A DNA stretch of 64,000 nucleotides from Phanerodontia chrysosporium (Eukaryota > Basidiomycota > Agaricomycetes > Polyporales > Phanerochaetaceae). Of this stretch, positions 1 to 11,480 are shown piece by piece; positions within the stretch are counted from its first letter, which is position 1, and each line of letters opens with the position of its first letter. Made by a program: the position numbers and the translations under genes. The notes beneath the pieces are model-generated. The model ran no database searches and was not told the DNA's origin. It saw only the letters and a list, made by a program, of their open reading frames with translations. The DNA is taken from positions 744,001 to 808,000 of the forward strand of contig MJGA01000014.1 in the NCBI GenBank assembly GCA_001910725.1, given 5' to 3'.

Positions 1-1869
1 TGGCCATATGGGAAGGGTAAAGAATATCGCGAAGGACCTGCTGGATACAATTCGCCTGCCGCAACTTATGCATCTCCCTCTGGCGCGTCGCATCCGACAG
101 CGTGCGGAGCCGCTCCAGATCCGCCCGGAGGTCCTTGAGCAACTGCGACACAACGACGTCAACCACCAACCCCCACCCACAACCACAGCATAGCGCACCG
201 TAAGCTTGAACGCCTTGTCCTCGTCGCTCTGGTGGCGCCCGCTGGCAGAGGCAGTCCACGGCTCGAGGTGCAGACGCTTCAGCAACGGCGCGCCGCGCCG
301 CGCCTCCCGCTTCAGGCTCCAGTACTTGCACACGAGCACGACGAACTCGCGTTTATGGCGGACGTTGATCCGCCCGATGTACTGCATTATGCGGTCGACG
401 ATGATCTTGGGCACGAGCGGTGGGCCCGGCTTGTACGTCTTCGCGTATGCGCGGGCCGTTTTGGACTGGTTCGCGTCCGAACTGCCAGCGGCATCGTTGG
501 TGTGCTCTGAGTGCAGGGCAGCGAGGCGTGCTTCTGCTTGTTCTCTCTGCAGCACACGAGCATGAGGACACTGGATACGTCTTGGTGTCACCACGTACGG
601 GAAGATGCTTCTCACAGTAAGCTGCAAGCGTCGGCGCCTCTGACCCTTGGGAAGCTTTCATCGGCATGAGAAGCTTCTCCTTTCGGGCGCAGGTGGCGTG
701 GAAAGCGGAAAAGCACGAGTTCTTGATGCATTGTATGCAGGCGCCCATACGAATCTCGCAGATTTGACATTTCTACAAGGACGCATCAGCATACAGATAC
801 AGGAATGAGGTTTTGCACTCACCAGCTTCCACCTCTGCTTCGGAATCCTGTCGACACCCGTGACTGGTTCCATGAAGACGTCGTTGGCTACGCGCGTCTC
901 TGGTACCCAGATGGCGCAAAGTAGATGCACCCATTCACCGTGCACAGTCTGCTTGAAAGCGCCACCTTCGTTTGGACACAGGATACAAGACTGAGAGGAC
1001 AGGATTCAGGGTCGTGTCGCAGATCTAGCAAGGCAATGACGCACCACCGGGTTTTCAGGCGATACGGTGCATTTCCGACACAGCCATTGTCCTTCGGGGA
1101 TGTAGGGCACTCCGTAGCAATCTATCAAGGCAGAGTTCGGCATGAAGCTAAAGGCAGAGAGGGGAAGCGCACCTTGATGCACAGCAAGATTGCACCCATC
1201 ACAGAAGACGATTGCGTTTGTGTTCTCCCCCTCCGAGTCGTCGCAGATCGCACAGGTCGAATCTTCCGAAGGCATTGCCAGGTCCGGCTTGGGTAAGTTC
1301 TTAGTCTACAAGAAAGTAAGTCTTATCCAGTTAATGTTTGACGACTTGAGCACGCACCAAGTCAAACCACTCCTTCTCCAGCCTGTCCATGATGATCTCA
1401 AATGTCTCGTAGGACACCTTGTCCAGATTCGCGTTGCGTCTCTCCGCGTTGACACTGTCGAGCCATTCCTGGTCTGTGAATGAATGAGTCGGCGCTAGGC
1501 AGAGAGCTGAGCAATGTACCTTGTTCATCCATGTCATACTCGACTTGCACGGCGAGCTCGCTTTCTAGAGGTTCTGGTGTATTTTGAGCGACTGAGCGCG
1601 TATATGCGCGTAGGCACACACCTATGTAACGAATGTACTGGTCTGGAAGCTTGAATGCGCTGCCATCGTTGTCTACACGTTCGATAAGTTCTGTCAGGAT
1701 GGTCGAGGATATAGACGCTTGCATGATACTTACAGCCATACGACCGCGCCTGAGCATCCGCAACGCTTCCCACTCCCGAGAACGTATCGTCTTCAACCCT
1801 CGTGAACGAGACTTTAGGCAACGCCACAGGTCCTGCAGCAGGTGTCGGGGATGCGCCAATTCGTACCAT
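1..1869 (-). CDS. NTO1: NTO1/BRPF-like PHD-finger subunit of a NuA3-type histone acetyltransferase, C-terminus outside window
   Basis: Reads leftward from an ATG at 1867-1869 and runs off the left edge. The N-terminus has the EPL1-type segment: [13 protein letters not shown], then across an intron (acceptor gtgtag) [17 protein letters not shown], then [20 protein letters not shown] and [12 protein letters not shown]. Next come a PHD finger ([38 protein letters not shown]) and an extended PHD module ([55 protein letters not shown]). Further on, [20 protein letters not shown] and [17 protein letters not shown] match the linker before the bromodomain, which would lie outside the window. Known role of the family: scaffold and histone reader of NuA3/MOZ-type acetyltransferase complexes in the nucleus. 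At least seven short GT-AG introns are needed and no frame break was seen. It is divergent from the phosphate transporter gene. Confidence 0.88.
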
Positions 1870-3525
1870 GTCCGGCCGACTTCACGTAGGCCGGTACCCC
1901 GCGTACGTTTTCAAAGGTCTTGTCTCAATTGGTAAAAAATAACGCAGCCTCCGGAGGTATTTTGACGATATTTCGACAAGATTTAGATAGTCAATGAAGT
2001 GGTGAAGCAGGGAAGTGGAATGAGAAGTGAAAGGGTTTGCCGAGTGTGGGGAAAGTGGAAGCGCCCGAAGTCGGGCGCGAAGGTGACAGTGTACGGGGTC
2101 CTAGAGGCGATTGGAGGTGCACGGAGTCCATCCTCCTCTTTGAACTTGAATCGTGACCTCGGCTGCTCAGGCTAGAAAAAATGCATATGTGGTACTGTCT
2201 CTACTCTCTCTTAAGCATAAGCAGTGTTGCTCAAAGTGTGTGCGTTTCTTTACAGAACCTCGAAAAATGCAGAACCCACTGATCTGTGTGAGCACGAGGT
2301 GCTGCCTTGCACGCTTCCGCGAGGCCCGTTATTGCTAGCACAGGGTCTCGGCTACTCCTGTCGTTGAACCCGCAAGCGAATGTGAGGTGAGGCACAGAAT
2401 AATGCTATACCTGTGCTTTTAAAGCAGCCGAGTTGCATTGTGAGCGGTCCTCTTCGACAGTTCGACTCGCACCGCTCCCGTACCCCTGATCATCGGCACA
2501 TGACGCTCTAGGTTGCGAGATGAGATACACAAAACCCGATTATAGAACGCATATATCTCAAGATTATTGCCAGGAAAGCCTCAGTTAGAGAAACTGAAGT
2601 TACACCGGTTGCGCAGTAGCGCACGTATTCCGGCCACCTACAAGGCACCGTTCTAACACATTCACTATCATGTCCTATAAAAGCTGAATTGTGAGCTTAC
2701 TGGAGTCAAGCATGTCTATAGAAGGTTTCACTGATTTTTTCACGGCCACGCCAGCGCACGTTTGCCCCTCAGCCAATCAGAGCGTTTCGTGAAGCACGTT
2801 TATGCAGCAAAATGCGCGGCCGGACCCCGCCCATACCGTAGCTGTCCTGACACCGCTCTGTCTTTCCCGTTTCCCCCTTTTACCAGGCGTCGTTTGCTTG
2901 TTACCCAGTCTAGCCTCAACTGGTACACAAGGGCTCCAAGAGCATAGCCTGGGCTGCCATCCCCGGCGAGGGTCTGCTGGGGTATCAGTAGTTACCCCAG
3001 GAACGCGAAGTAAGTTGTTCCGGCCTGCCATATGCATCCCACGTACTGCTGCGTCCTCACTGAAATGTGGATACATTACAGACCGCAACCTTGCACTTAA
3101 TCCCTCGCATCATACCCCTCAGCCTCACGGCTTATAAGTGCTTATGATGGTGGTCACCTTGGTGCCTCATGATAACGGCGCACGAAGGCCGCAGTAACGA
3201 GGGATATTATTCGAAAGGCAAGCGAAGTCATGCCATCCGAGGCACCTCGATCGCAACTCTCTTTCCAGCCTACGAACTCGACGGAGAATCCAGCTACCCA
3301 GCCACGGATCAACCGCAGCAATACAACCGTCTTCGAAGGCGCTACACAGCATATTAACTGCTGATGCTGGGGCTCTGTGCCGCCTTCACCACTCAGGTAC
3401 CGTTTGACTTTGATTCCATCCAAACCCTTCATAAAGACTCGTTTCTCCGAGGCTTCCTGCTATCCCTTCGGCGTCAAGTCTCTCACACTGTCTTCCTTGA
3501 TTACCATCGTCTTGCATCCTCGGCT
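1870..3525. other. Intergenic region between divergent genes
   Basis: About 1.65 kb between the NTO1-like start and the transporter start. Short open frames in all phases show no recognisable domain. A CCAAT-type motif (gccaatcag) lies near 2772 and a TATA-like tataaaag near 2676; neither can be tied to a transcript. I see no RNA gene or repeat here. Confidence 0.5.
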
Positions 3526-6308
3526 ATGTCTGGTAACCCTCCCTCCCCCCACGACATAGAGCCCCGCTTCCTCGGTGGGCACTCGCCACCCTCAATGCCT
3601 TACGGACAATATGCGCAGCTGGGCGAAGCATCCGCGACACCTTACATGGATCCACGCACAGGTCGTCCTCTCCCGCCGGCTCCGACCCCGCCAGGCCTAG
3701 TGTCGTCACCGCGGCCCGACGAATACATCGAGCTGCAAGCCCCCACACCGCGGCGGCCTCACGTGCAGCCACCTCCGCCCACATTCGAGTTGCCCGTGGA
3801 CACGATGTCCGACGAGGCGGGGCACATGCGCTTCGTTTCGTCGTCGTCGGGGCATGCGCCATTCCGCGACCCGTACGCGCGTGCGCGGCACCACCCAGCG
3901 AGTCGACCGTCCTCAAGTCGCCGTCCCTCGACACACCCGAGCTCGCGCCCCTCAACCGCTACGCCGTGCAACCTGACAGCCAGTACCCCGAACGCGTCAC
4001 CATCACCCTCACCGCGAACATGACTATGCCCTACCTCGACCAGTTCGCCGCCCAAGACTCGCGCACGGGCCTCATCCTCTCGACTGAGCGCCGATCGGCG
4101 CTGGAAGAGGTCGACAACGCAAAGTTCTCGTAAGTCAACGCGTTTTACATCACGTCCGCTGTTCATGAGGCTGCGGGATACAGATGGTTCCACTTCAAGG
4201 TGTGCTTGATCGCGGGCGTAGGGTTCTTCACCGACGCGTGAGTGCCATCATCCTCTCCGACTCTGTATGTGCGCTGACTGCTTGGCAGATATGATATTTT
4301 TGCCATCACGGTGGCATCCGTGATGCTCGACTTTGTCTACTCCACCACCGTGGACGACACCGGAAATATTCATATCATCAAAAACCAATCTCTGTCAAAT
4401 GCTGTCAAGATTGCTGCACCAATTGGCACACTCATTGGCCAGCTGCTCTTTGGCCGCCTTGCAGACAAGACGGTCGCAAGCGAATGTGTAGGTGTTGGTC
4501 ATACCACCCGGAATGTCGCGCTCACCGTCCTGCAGACGGCATCGAATTAATAATTATCATCATCGGAACCTTCGGGCAAGCTTTGTCGGCTGACGGAACC
4601 GTTGGAACCATTAACATCTACGCCGCTCTAATTATCTGGCGGTTCGTGGTATGTGCTACCAACCTGGTGTTCGTCGACGCTGGACTCACCAACGCACTTT
4701 TCGCGCACAGATGGGGCTAGGAATCGGGGGCGATTACCCTTTGAGCGCAGTGATTACATCTGAGTTTGCCTCGACGCATATACGCGGCAGGATGCTCACC
4801 GCGGTGTTCGCCAACCAAGGCTGGGGCCAACTCTGTGAGTCTTGCAGTTTGCGAGTCACCGGGCGCCTCTCACAAGCGAGTCCTAGGCGCCAGCCTCGTT
4901 GGGTTCCTCTGCTTGCTTGGCTTCAAGAGCTCGTTCCATGGCGGAAGTCTGCTCGACGTGAAAACAGAGATTGACCGCACGTGGCGCACTATGCTCGGTC
5001 TCGGCTGTATCCCTGCCGCCATTGCACTGTACTTCCGGTTGACAATCCCAGAGACGCCGCGGTACACGATGGATATTGAACGGAACGTGAAGCAGGTGTG
5101 TGCATCGAGTTCAAACCCGGCCGTGTTTCTGACTATCTGTGTTTAAAAGGCTGTAAAGGATATCGAAAGATTCCTCAACACAGGGAAGTATCAGTGGGAC
5201 GAAGACTCGATTGTCATCCGTGTCAACGCACCAAGGTCGAGCTTCGGAGACTTTCTGCGGTATTTCAGACGATGGGAGAACCTGCGCCTTCTACTTGCGT
5301 GCGCATATACCTGGTTTGCTGTCGACGTATGCCACGGTTCTTTCCTGCCCATCTGCCGTACTCATTGACCCGCTAGGTCGCCTTCTATGGTGTCGGCCTG
5401 AACACCGACACCCTGTTCTGCTCGATTGGCATCGCACGCTCCGTCATCGGTTGCACAGTCCCCAGCGGCGTCGACGGAAAGCAGGGAGCCAACATCGGCA
5501 CCGCAATCTCGGCGTTCATCCAGAGGATGTCTTCAAAGACCTGATCGACCTCACATTGGCGAACCTGCTGTACTGTGGTGTCGGGCTCGTCCCTGGATAC
5601 TGGGCCACTTTCGCGCTTATAGAGAACAAGTTCCTTGGGCGCAAGCGCATCCAACTGCTCGGCTTCGCAGTCCTCACGGTGCTCTTCATCATTATTGGTA
5701 CGTCTCCGAAAGCCCTACGCTCCCTTCACCGCCGCTGACACCTGCGCAGGCGCAGTATTCCCCATGCTATTCCAAACGGGGCGCTCCCGGCAGACGCCCC
5801 TCAGTAGCTTCGTCTCTGTTTGGCACGCTGTCCGGCACGCATGCGATGCTCGCCCTCTTCATCCTCGCCGGGTTCTTCATGAATTTTGGTCCCAACACGA
5901 CGACCTTCATGATCCCTGGCGAACTGTTCCCTACGCGCTATCGCTCGACGTGCCACGGCCTGTCCGCGGCGTCGGGCAAGATTGGCGCCATCCTGAGCCA
6001 GTTCGCGATCCTCGGCAATGGGAGCTTGAACATCCAGAAATCGTGAGTCTCCCTCCCATTCTGGTACCATTTTGAGCATCTCATGTTGACTTGTTGCGAT
6101 AGGCCGTTTGTGTTTATACCGTTTATGGCGACAGGATTCCTTGCGACATTGCTCCTCGAGGAAACGAACCAAGAGACGCTCGAGGATATGTCCCACGAGC
6201 ACCAGGAGCACTTCATCTCAGGTGAGAGCAGGATCTGGACCTTATGGTTGGGGTAATCTACTAATGTACTTGCGTTGTGTAGGTCTCACGTCTGGGGCAC
6301 CGTCATAA
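3526..6308 (+). CDS. PHO84-type inorganic phosphate/H+ symporter (MFS), N-terminally extended, frame broken at three points
   Basis: Plasma-membrane phosphate uptake transporter of the MFS phosphate symporter family. Recognisable pieces in order: [101 protein letters not shown] region near 5035, [67 protein letters not shown]. The C-terminus is GLTSGAPS with stop at 6306-6308. About eight short introns. The first 160 or so residues (from 3526) are proline-rich and not part of the usual family; a conventional start would be ATG 4020 or 4026. Three single-base losses are inferred: the CCC run at 3894-3896, GG at 4472-4473 (DKT to RKRMYG), and about 5515 (between NIGTAISAF and [10 protein letters not shown]). 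Function is clear; whether the locus is intact depends on resequencing. Confidence 0.85.
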
Positions 6309-6636
6309 ATCCCTATTTCAGGCCAGCGACGGCTGCCGGCAGTCTTCGTAATATCTGCATATTTCTACCTCGGACCATGGACTTTGGAATCATATATACC
6401 CGTGTATCGACATTGTAGCATGTATTAAGACCGCAAACTCGCTCCTCGCAACGTGACCCGCATATCGAAATTCTCTTCCACTGCAAGTCGCGCATGACCC
6501 TAGCTGCAGTCAGGTGGTAAGCTCAGTCACAACGTGAGCACTCTCGACGTGTGTAAGAGAAAGATCAGGGTGTATTGTACGATACGACATACACGAATGC
6601 CGCGGGTGGCATGCAGGCTAGATGTACGTGAGGAAG
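6309..6636. other. Convergent 3' intergenic gap
   Basis: 328 bp between the stop codons of the phosphate transporter (+) and the NRPS (-). It presumably holds both 3' UTRs; no other feature is seen. Confidence 0.5.
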
Positions 6637-9600
6637 CTACGCAACAGAAATTGCTGAAAACACTTTGTCAGCGATGGACGGCAGATTTCCCGCAGTCTCC
6701 TCGAGCAGACGATAATGGTTGCCGTGTAGGACAACCTCGTCAAGTGAACCAACGACAGGCGCAAAGCCGTGGTCTGCGTTTGCTTCCGCCCGGAAGAGCG
6801 TAATATGTCCGTATACGGCCGCACGCGGTGCGCACGGAGCGCACGAAGGTTGGCGACAACGCGCGCCTCGAGGTCACGCCGCAACCTCACGCCCAGCGCA
6901 CCCGCCTCGTCGCGGATCCCCACCGTGCTCATGACCAGCTGGAGCATCGCCGTCGCGTCGGCCTTCGCCCGCACTGCGTCCGTCTCCTGCATCGGGTGTG
7001 CCGACGAGTCGAGCACGAACAGGTTGAGCATGCGCCCCTCGCGCTGCGCCAGACGGGCGACCTCGATGGCAACGAGGCCGCCGTACGAGTAGCCTAGGAT
7101 GTTAAGAGGCACAGCGCCGCCCGCAGGCCCTCCCATGCGGTGCAGTTCCTCCACGATCAAGGCATGGAAGTATTTGGCCTGGTCTTCGAGGGTGTACGTT
7201 TCCGCGTGACGTAGTCCTGCGGCGAAACGTGTAGATGCTTGGTTCGCTGAAAAAGCTTCGGTGGCGCAGTAGCATGGATCGTTCAGCGCAACTACGTTGA
7301 AGTGGTCTGTAGCGCGCGACAGAGGCGCGAACGAGAAACCCAGGCCGGTGAACATTGGAACACAGAACAAGTACGGCTTGTTGGGACGACTGGAGAACAC
7401 GAGCTTTGGCAATATCTCTAGCCTTTCGACCGTCGACGGGGGAACAGAAGGTGGCGAGAGATGCGAAGGTGTGCTGTCAGTAGCCAACTGTCGAATTCTC
7501 TCTGCCATGGCCTTGGGGGTTGGCTTATTGAAGACATCCATGAGGTTGAAGGGAACGCTGAAAGCCTCCTGGACCCGGAATGCCAGGCGGGGAGCGAGCA
7601 GTGAGTGTCCGCCTGCATTGAAGAAATTTGAGGAGCGGTTGATTGACTTGGAGCCGAGGATGCTTTCTATGATCCTGCACAGGCGTGCCTCAACCTCGTC
7701 TCGAGGCTCGTCGCGCGCCCCTGCTGCGGCGGTGCGCTGGACGGTCGCCACATCACTAGCAGCGCGCAAGAGCAGCGCACGGCGGTCGAGTTTCCCATTT
7801 GGCACAACTGGAAGTGTCGGGAGCCAGCGCACAAGGTACGGAACCGCAAACGTCGGGAGAATCTTGCGCAGCATCTCGAGCAGCCGCGATGAGAGCGCAT
7901 CTGCCTCCGGAGGAGACAGAGAAGTGGCAGCGACAGCGTAGGCGACGAGGTGGTCGCTTTCATCATGGTCAGACTTCAGGTGAACAACGACGGCATCGTA
8001 TGCAAGGCCTGTCCGAGTATTGCACCTTCGACTTCGGCAAGTTCCAGCCGCTGTCCGCGAATCTTGACCTGCCCGGCATTTATCCTCCCCAGGAAATATA
8101 GGTAGCCGTCCGTACGCCACTGTACAGCGTCACCCTGACCAATATAATGAGAAAGGAACTGGACGCGGAGAAGACGAAGGCATACCGTGCGGTAGAACCT
8201 GGTAGGTTCCTGAGAGATGCCGTCGAACTGCAACTCGACGAAGGCCTCAGCAGTCTCTTTAGGTCTTGCCAGATATCCGAGCCGACACCAGCGCCGCCAA
8301 TGATCAATTCTCCAATCACGCCAGGGGGGACGAGACGGCATTCGCTATCAACCACGAGGGCCTGCGCAGTGGTGAGCGGACGCCGATGGGGACTGGACCG
8401 GATGGGGGCATGGTGGCCACGTCTACCGCATGAATCGTTACGGAGACGCAGGCCTCTGTCGGGCCATAGAGGTTGCGAATGAGAATTGACGGCTTGACCA
8501 ACTTGACCTTTTGCAGCCCCTCGTAGTACAAAGCTTCACCGCCGAGTTGTAGCACGCGTAGTGTACGGAAGAGGTGAGGTGCGAGATTCAATGCCTGACG
8601 GAAGAGCGCGGGTGACATGAAGCAGCCTGTGATGTTCAAAGTCTGGAACTGCCCAGCAAGGACGACGAGGTCGAGAATATCGTAGCGGTTGAAGCAGACA
8701 ACCGTCGCTCCTACCAGTAGCGCACACCAAGTATCGAGCACGCTCACGTCCCAGGCAAGGTTGTTGATCATTGCGAACCGGTCGCCAGAGTGGACCGCTA
8801 GCAACTCGGTGTTCGAGGCTAGAGCGATCACCGAAGTCTGCCTGACAGGAACGCCTTTGGGGACGCCGGTGCTTCCTGATGTGTACATGAGGTACGCGGC
8901 GTCCGTGCGACGGATGGGCACGAAGGCACATGGTGAGGAGAGGTCGATGTCAACGAGGAAGTTGGTTATATCGAGGGAAATCACGTTTTCAGCGGCGCCT
9001 GCAAGGTCCGGAGACTGAGAACAGGTAATAAGCAGTTGGGTGCCACAAGCGTTCAGAAGCATCCTGAGTCGTTCTACGGGGTGTCTGACATCCAGAGGTA
9101 CGTATGCCGCCCCAGCCTTAGCGATAGCGAGGATTGAAAGCACGGTGAGAGCCGATGGCGGAATGCACATTGCGATGAATTCGCACTTGTCTCCAATGAG
9201 GCCTACGATCCTCATCGCTAGTATGGACGTCGCGATGTCTAATTGCTTGTAGGAAAGCTGTAGACGTCCGTCTTCGAGAGCCACCTTGTCTCCGTAGATG
9301 TTGACAGAGTCTTGGAAGGCGTCGATCAGGGACAGCGATGCTGGAGGTGCCGGCTGAGCTGGAATGAGGGGAATATCCCTTTCGCATAGCTGTTGCATCG
9401 TGTGCTGAAATGGAATATCCTCGACAGAGGTGGTAGGGTGCAGGAGAAGGTACTCCAGGACGTCTACGAAGTTGTCGCAGAATGCTTCGATGCTTCTTGG
9501 TAGGAAGAGGGACTTGTCGTAGCTAACCTGATACAATGAGCTATTTTGCGTAGAAAAGCGGAGTTCGAAGTCCACTAGAAGGCTAGAGGGGAGGAATTTA

Positions 9601-11480
9601 GCCCGAGGAAATGCACAGAGATCTACCGTACGGACCTCTGCGATTTGGACGGCGGTATGTCAGTTTCGTTGCATAGCACTACATGGATAACCGACGAGGG
9701 CGGCTTTTGCATGACCGTTGCAACATCCTTGATCGAGACTCCGGAGAACTTGGACGCGTTCTCGACAGCTACGCGTGCATCTTCCATGAGCGTCGAGAGT
9801 ACAATATCCCGAGAGATCGAGAGCCGACAAGCAGCTACGTCCAAGGCGTCGTGGGTAGCAAGTCCTACACGTGAAGAGTCAGCGTATACTTCATCAGCAA
9901 AAGGAAAGTACACATGCCAATCGTCATGTCTCCTGATCCAGTGTACCGGCAATTCAATGCAGCCATCGCCGCAAAATTCAGAATGAGCAGCTCGTGCTCA
10001 TTCTTCATTGTCGACGATAGCGCATCACGAACGGCCGGTGATAGGTCGAAAGTATGCGCACCTCGTTCGCACATGAGCCATCTGAGCGTCTGGGATTGTC
10101 GAGAGGGAACTCGGAAGGTGAATAGTCGTGTAGGTACGCGGCTATGTCTGATGGAGTGGGTAGATGCTGACGAGGGGACTGCGGAGGGTGAATGATGAAA
10201 TCGCGGTCGTCGATTATCTGCTCTAGTAACGCATGTACGCGGCTAGCCAGTTCGATGATCGTTTCCTCTTTGTACAAGTCCGTACTGTAGAAAAACTCGC
10301 CGTGCAAGCCTTCGGCCCTAGGGTGGAAGTAGACCTCCAGGTCGAATCGCGTGAGGTTGAGATCAACGTCGGGGACGGAGGCCTCCACGTCGCCCAGGGA
10401 GAACGGCGCAGATTTGTGAGTCTGGTAGGCGAAGACGATCTGAGCCAAGGGGATGCGGTCTAGCTCACGTGTCGGGTTGTGAATAGCGACGACGCGCTCG
10501 AACGGCATATCCTGATGTTCGAAAGCAGCCCAGGAAACGGCTCGAGCGTGCTGCAGAAGCTCGAGGAACGACATGCCAGGGCGCACGATGAGGCGAAGGA
10601 CTTGAGTGTTGACGAAGAACCCGATGAGGCGTTCCGTCTCGGGGCGGTTACGGTTAGCGATGGGGTAGGAGAACGCAGCATCGGTGTAGCCAGTGAGGTG
10701 GAAGTGCACTATGCGGAAGACCGTCGCCATCATCATGAACATAGTTACACGCTCCTCCTGGCAGACTTGCTCGAGTCGTGCAAGCAATTCGGGAGGGAAG
10801 CAGGTCGTCACCGTTTTCGCTTCCTGGCTTAGTTGCTCTGGTCGCCTGAAATCGATAGGCCATTCCATGGGCTGACTGTCGCGAGCTGCGTCGTCCAATA
10901 CTCGACCTGAGGTTTGAGGAGGTCCTCGAAGTCGTCTGATCGCTGCCACTGAGCATATTCCTTGTACTGGAGTGGGAGCGGGGTCAGGGTATGGTCCTTT
11001 CCCGACCTAAAAGCAGTGTATATCTCGACCATCTCGTCCTGGATGATGTCGAGTGAATACCCGTCGACCACTACGTGGTGCATGCAAAACAGCAGGTACG
11101 AGAGATCCGGAGAGACCTGGAAGAGAGTCGCGCGGAACGGGGGCGTAATATCGAGAGCAAACGGACGTCTTGCGTTCTCTTTGATGAGTGCCTGTATGGA
11201 CTTCTCGTCAAGACCAGGGGCGACAGCCTCTATCTCAAGGTCTGGCCGGAAGTCAACCACCTGCGTCCTGGCTTCATGCTCAACTTCAACATAGATGGTA
11301 CGAAGGACCTCGTGCCGCGCGACGATATCTTGGATAGTTCGCTCGAGGACGAGAGCATCGACGCGCCCTTCTAACTTCAGGAGATGTGGACTGTTGTACG
11401 AGATGTTCTGTGAGCGGTAGTTTGCTAGCTGTTGAAGGAACCACATCCGGTCCTGTGCGAACGACAGAGGATAGTACACC
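6637..11480 (-). other. NRPS module 2: complete condensation domain, extra C-lobe, A domain, T domain, thioesterase
   Basis: The complete condensation domain (about 10130-11475) has [26 protein letters not shown], the active site [11 protein letters not shown], and [12 protein letters not shown]. Directly after it, without a carrier site, comes a second condensation-like C-lobe (about 9350-10120): [45 protein letters not shown], then [13 protein letters not shown]. The A domain shows [45 protein letters not shown] (spanning intron 8135-8185), [16 protein letters not shown] and PNGKLDRR. The carrier site is [14 protein letters not shown]. The thioesterase has nucleophile motif [13 protein letters not shown], the acid in [10 protein letters not shown], and the catalytic His in [13 protein letters not shown], which is read one frame over after a single-base loss near 6817. 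Confidence 0.85.
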
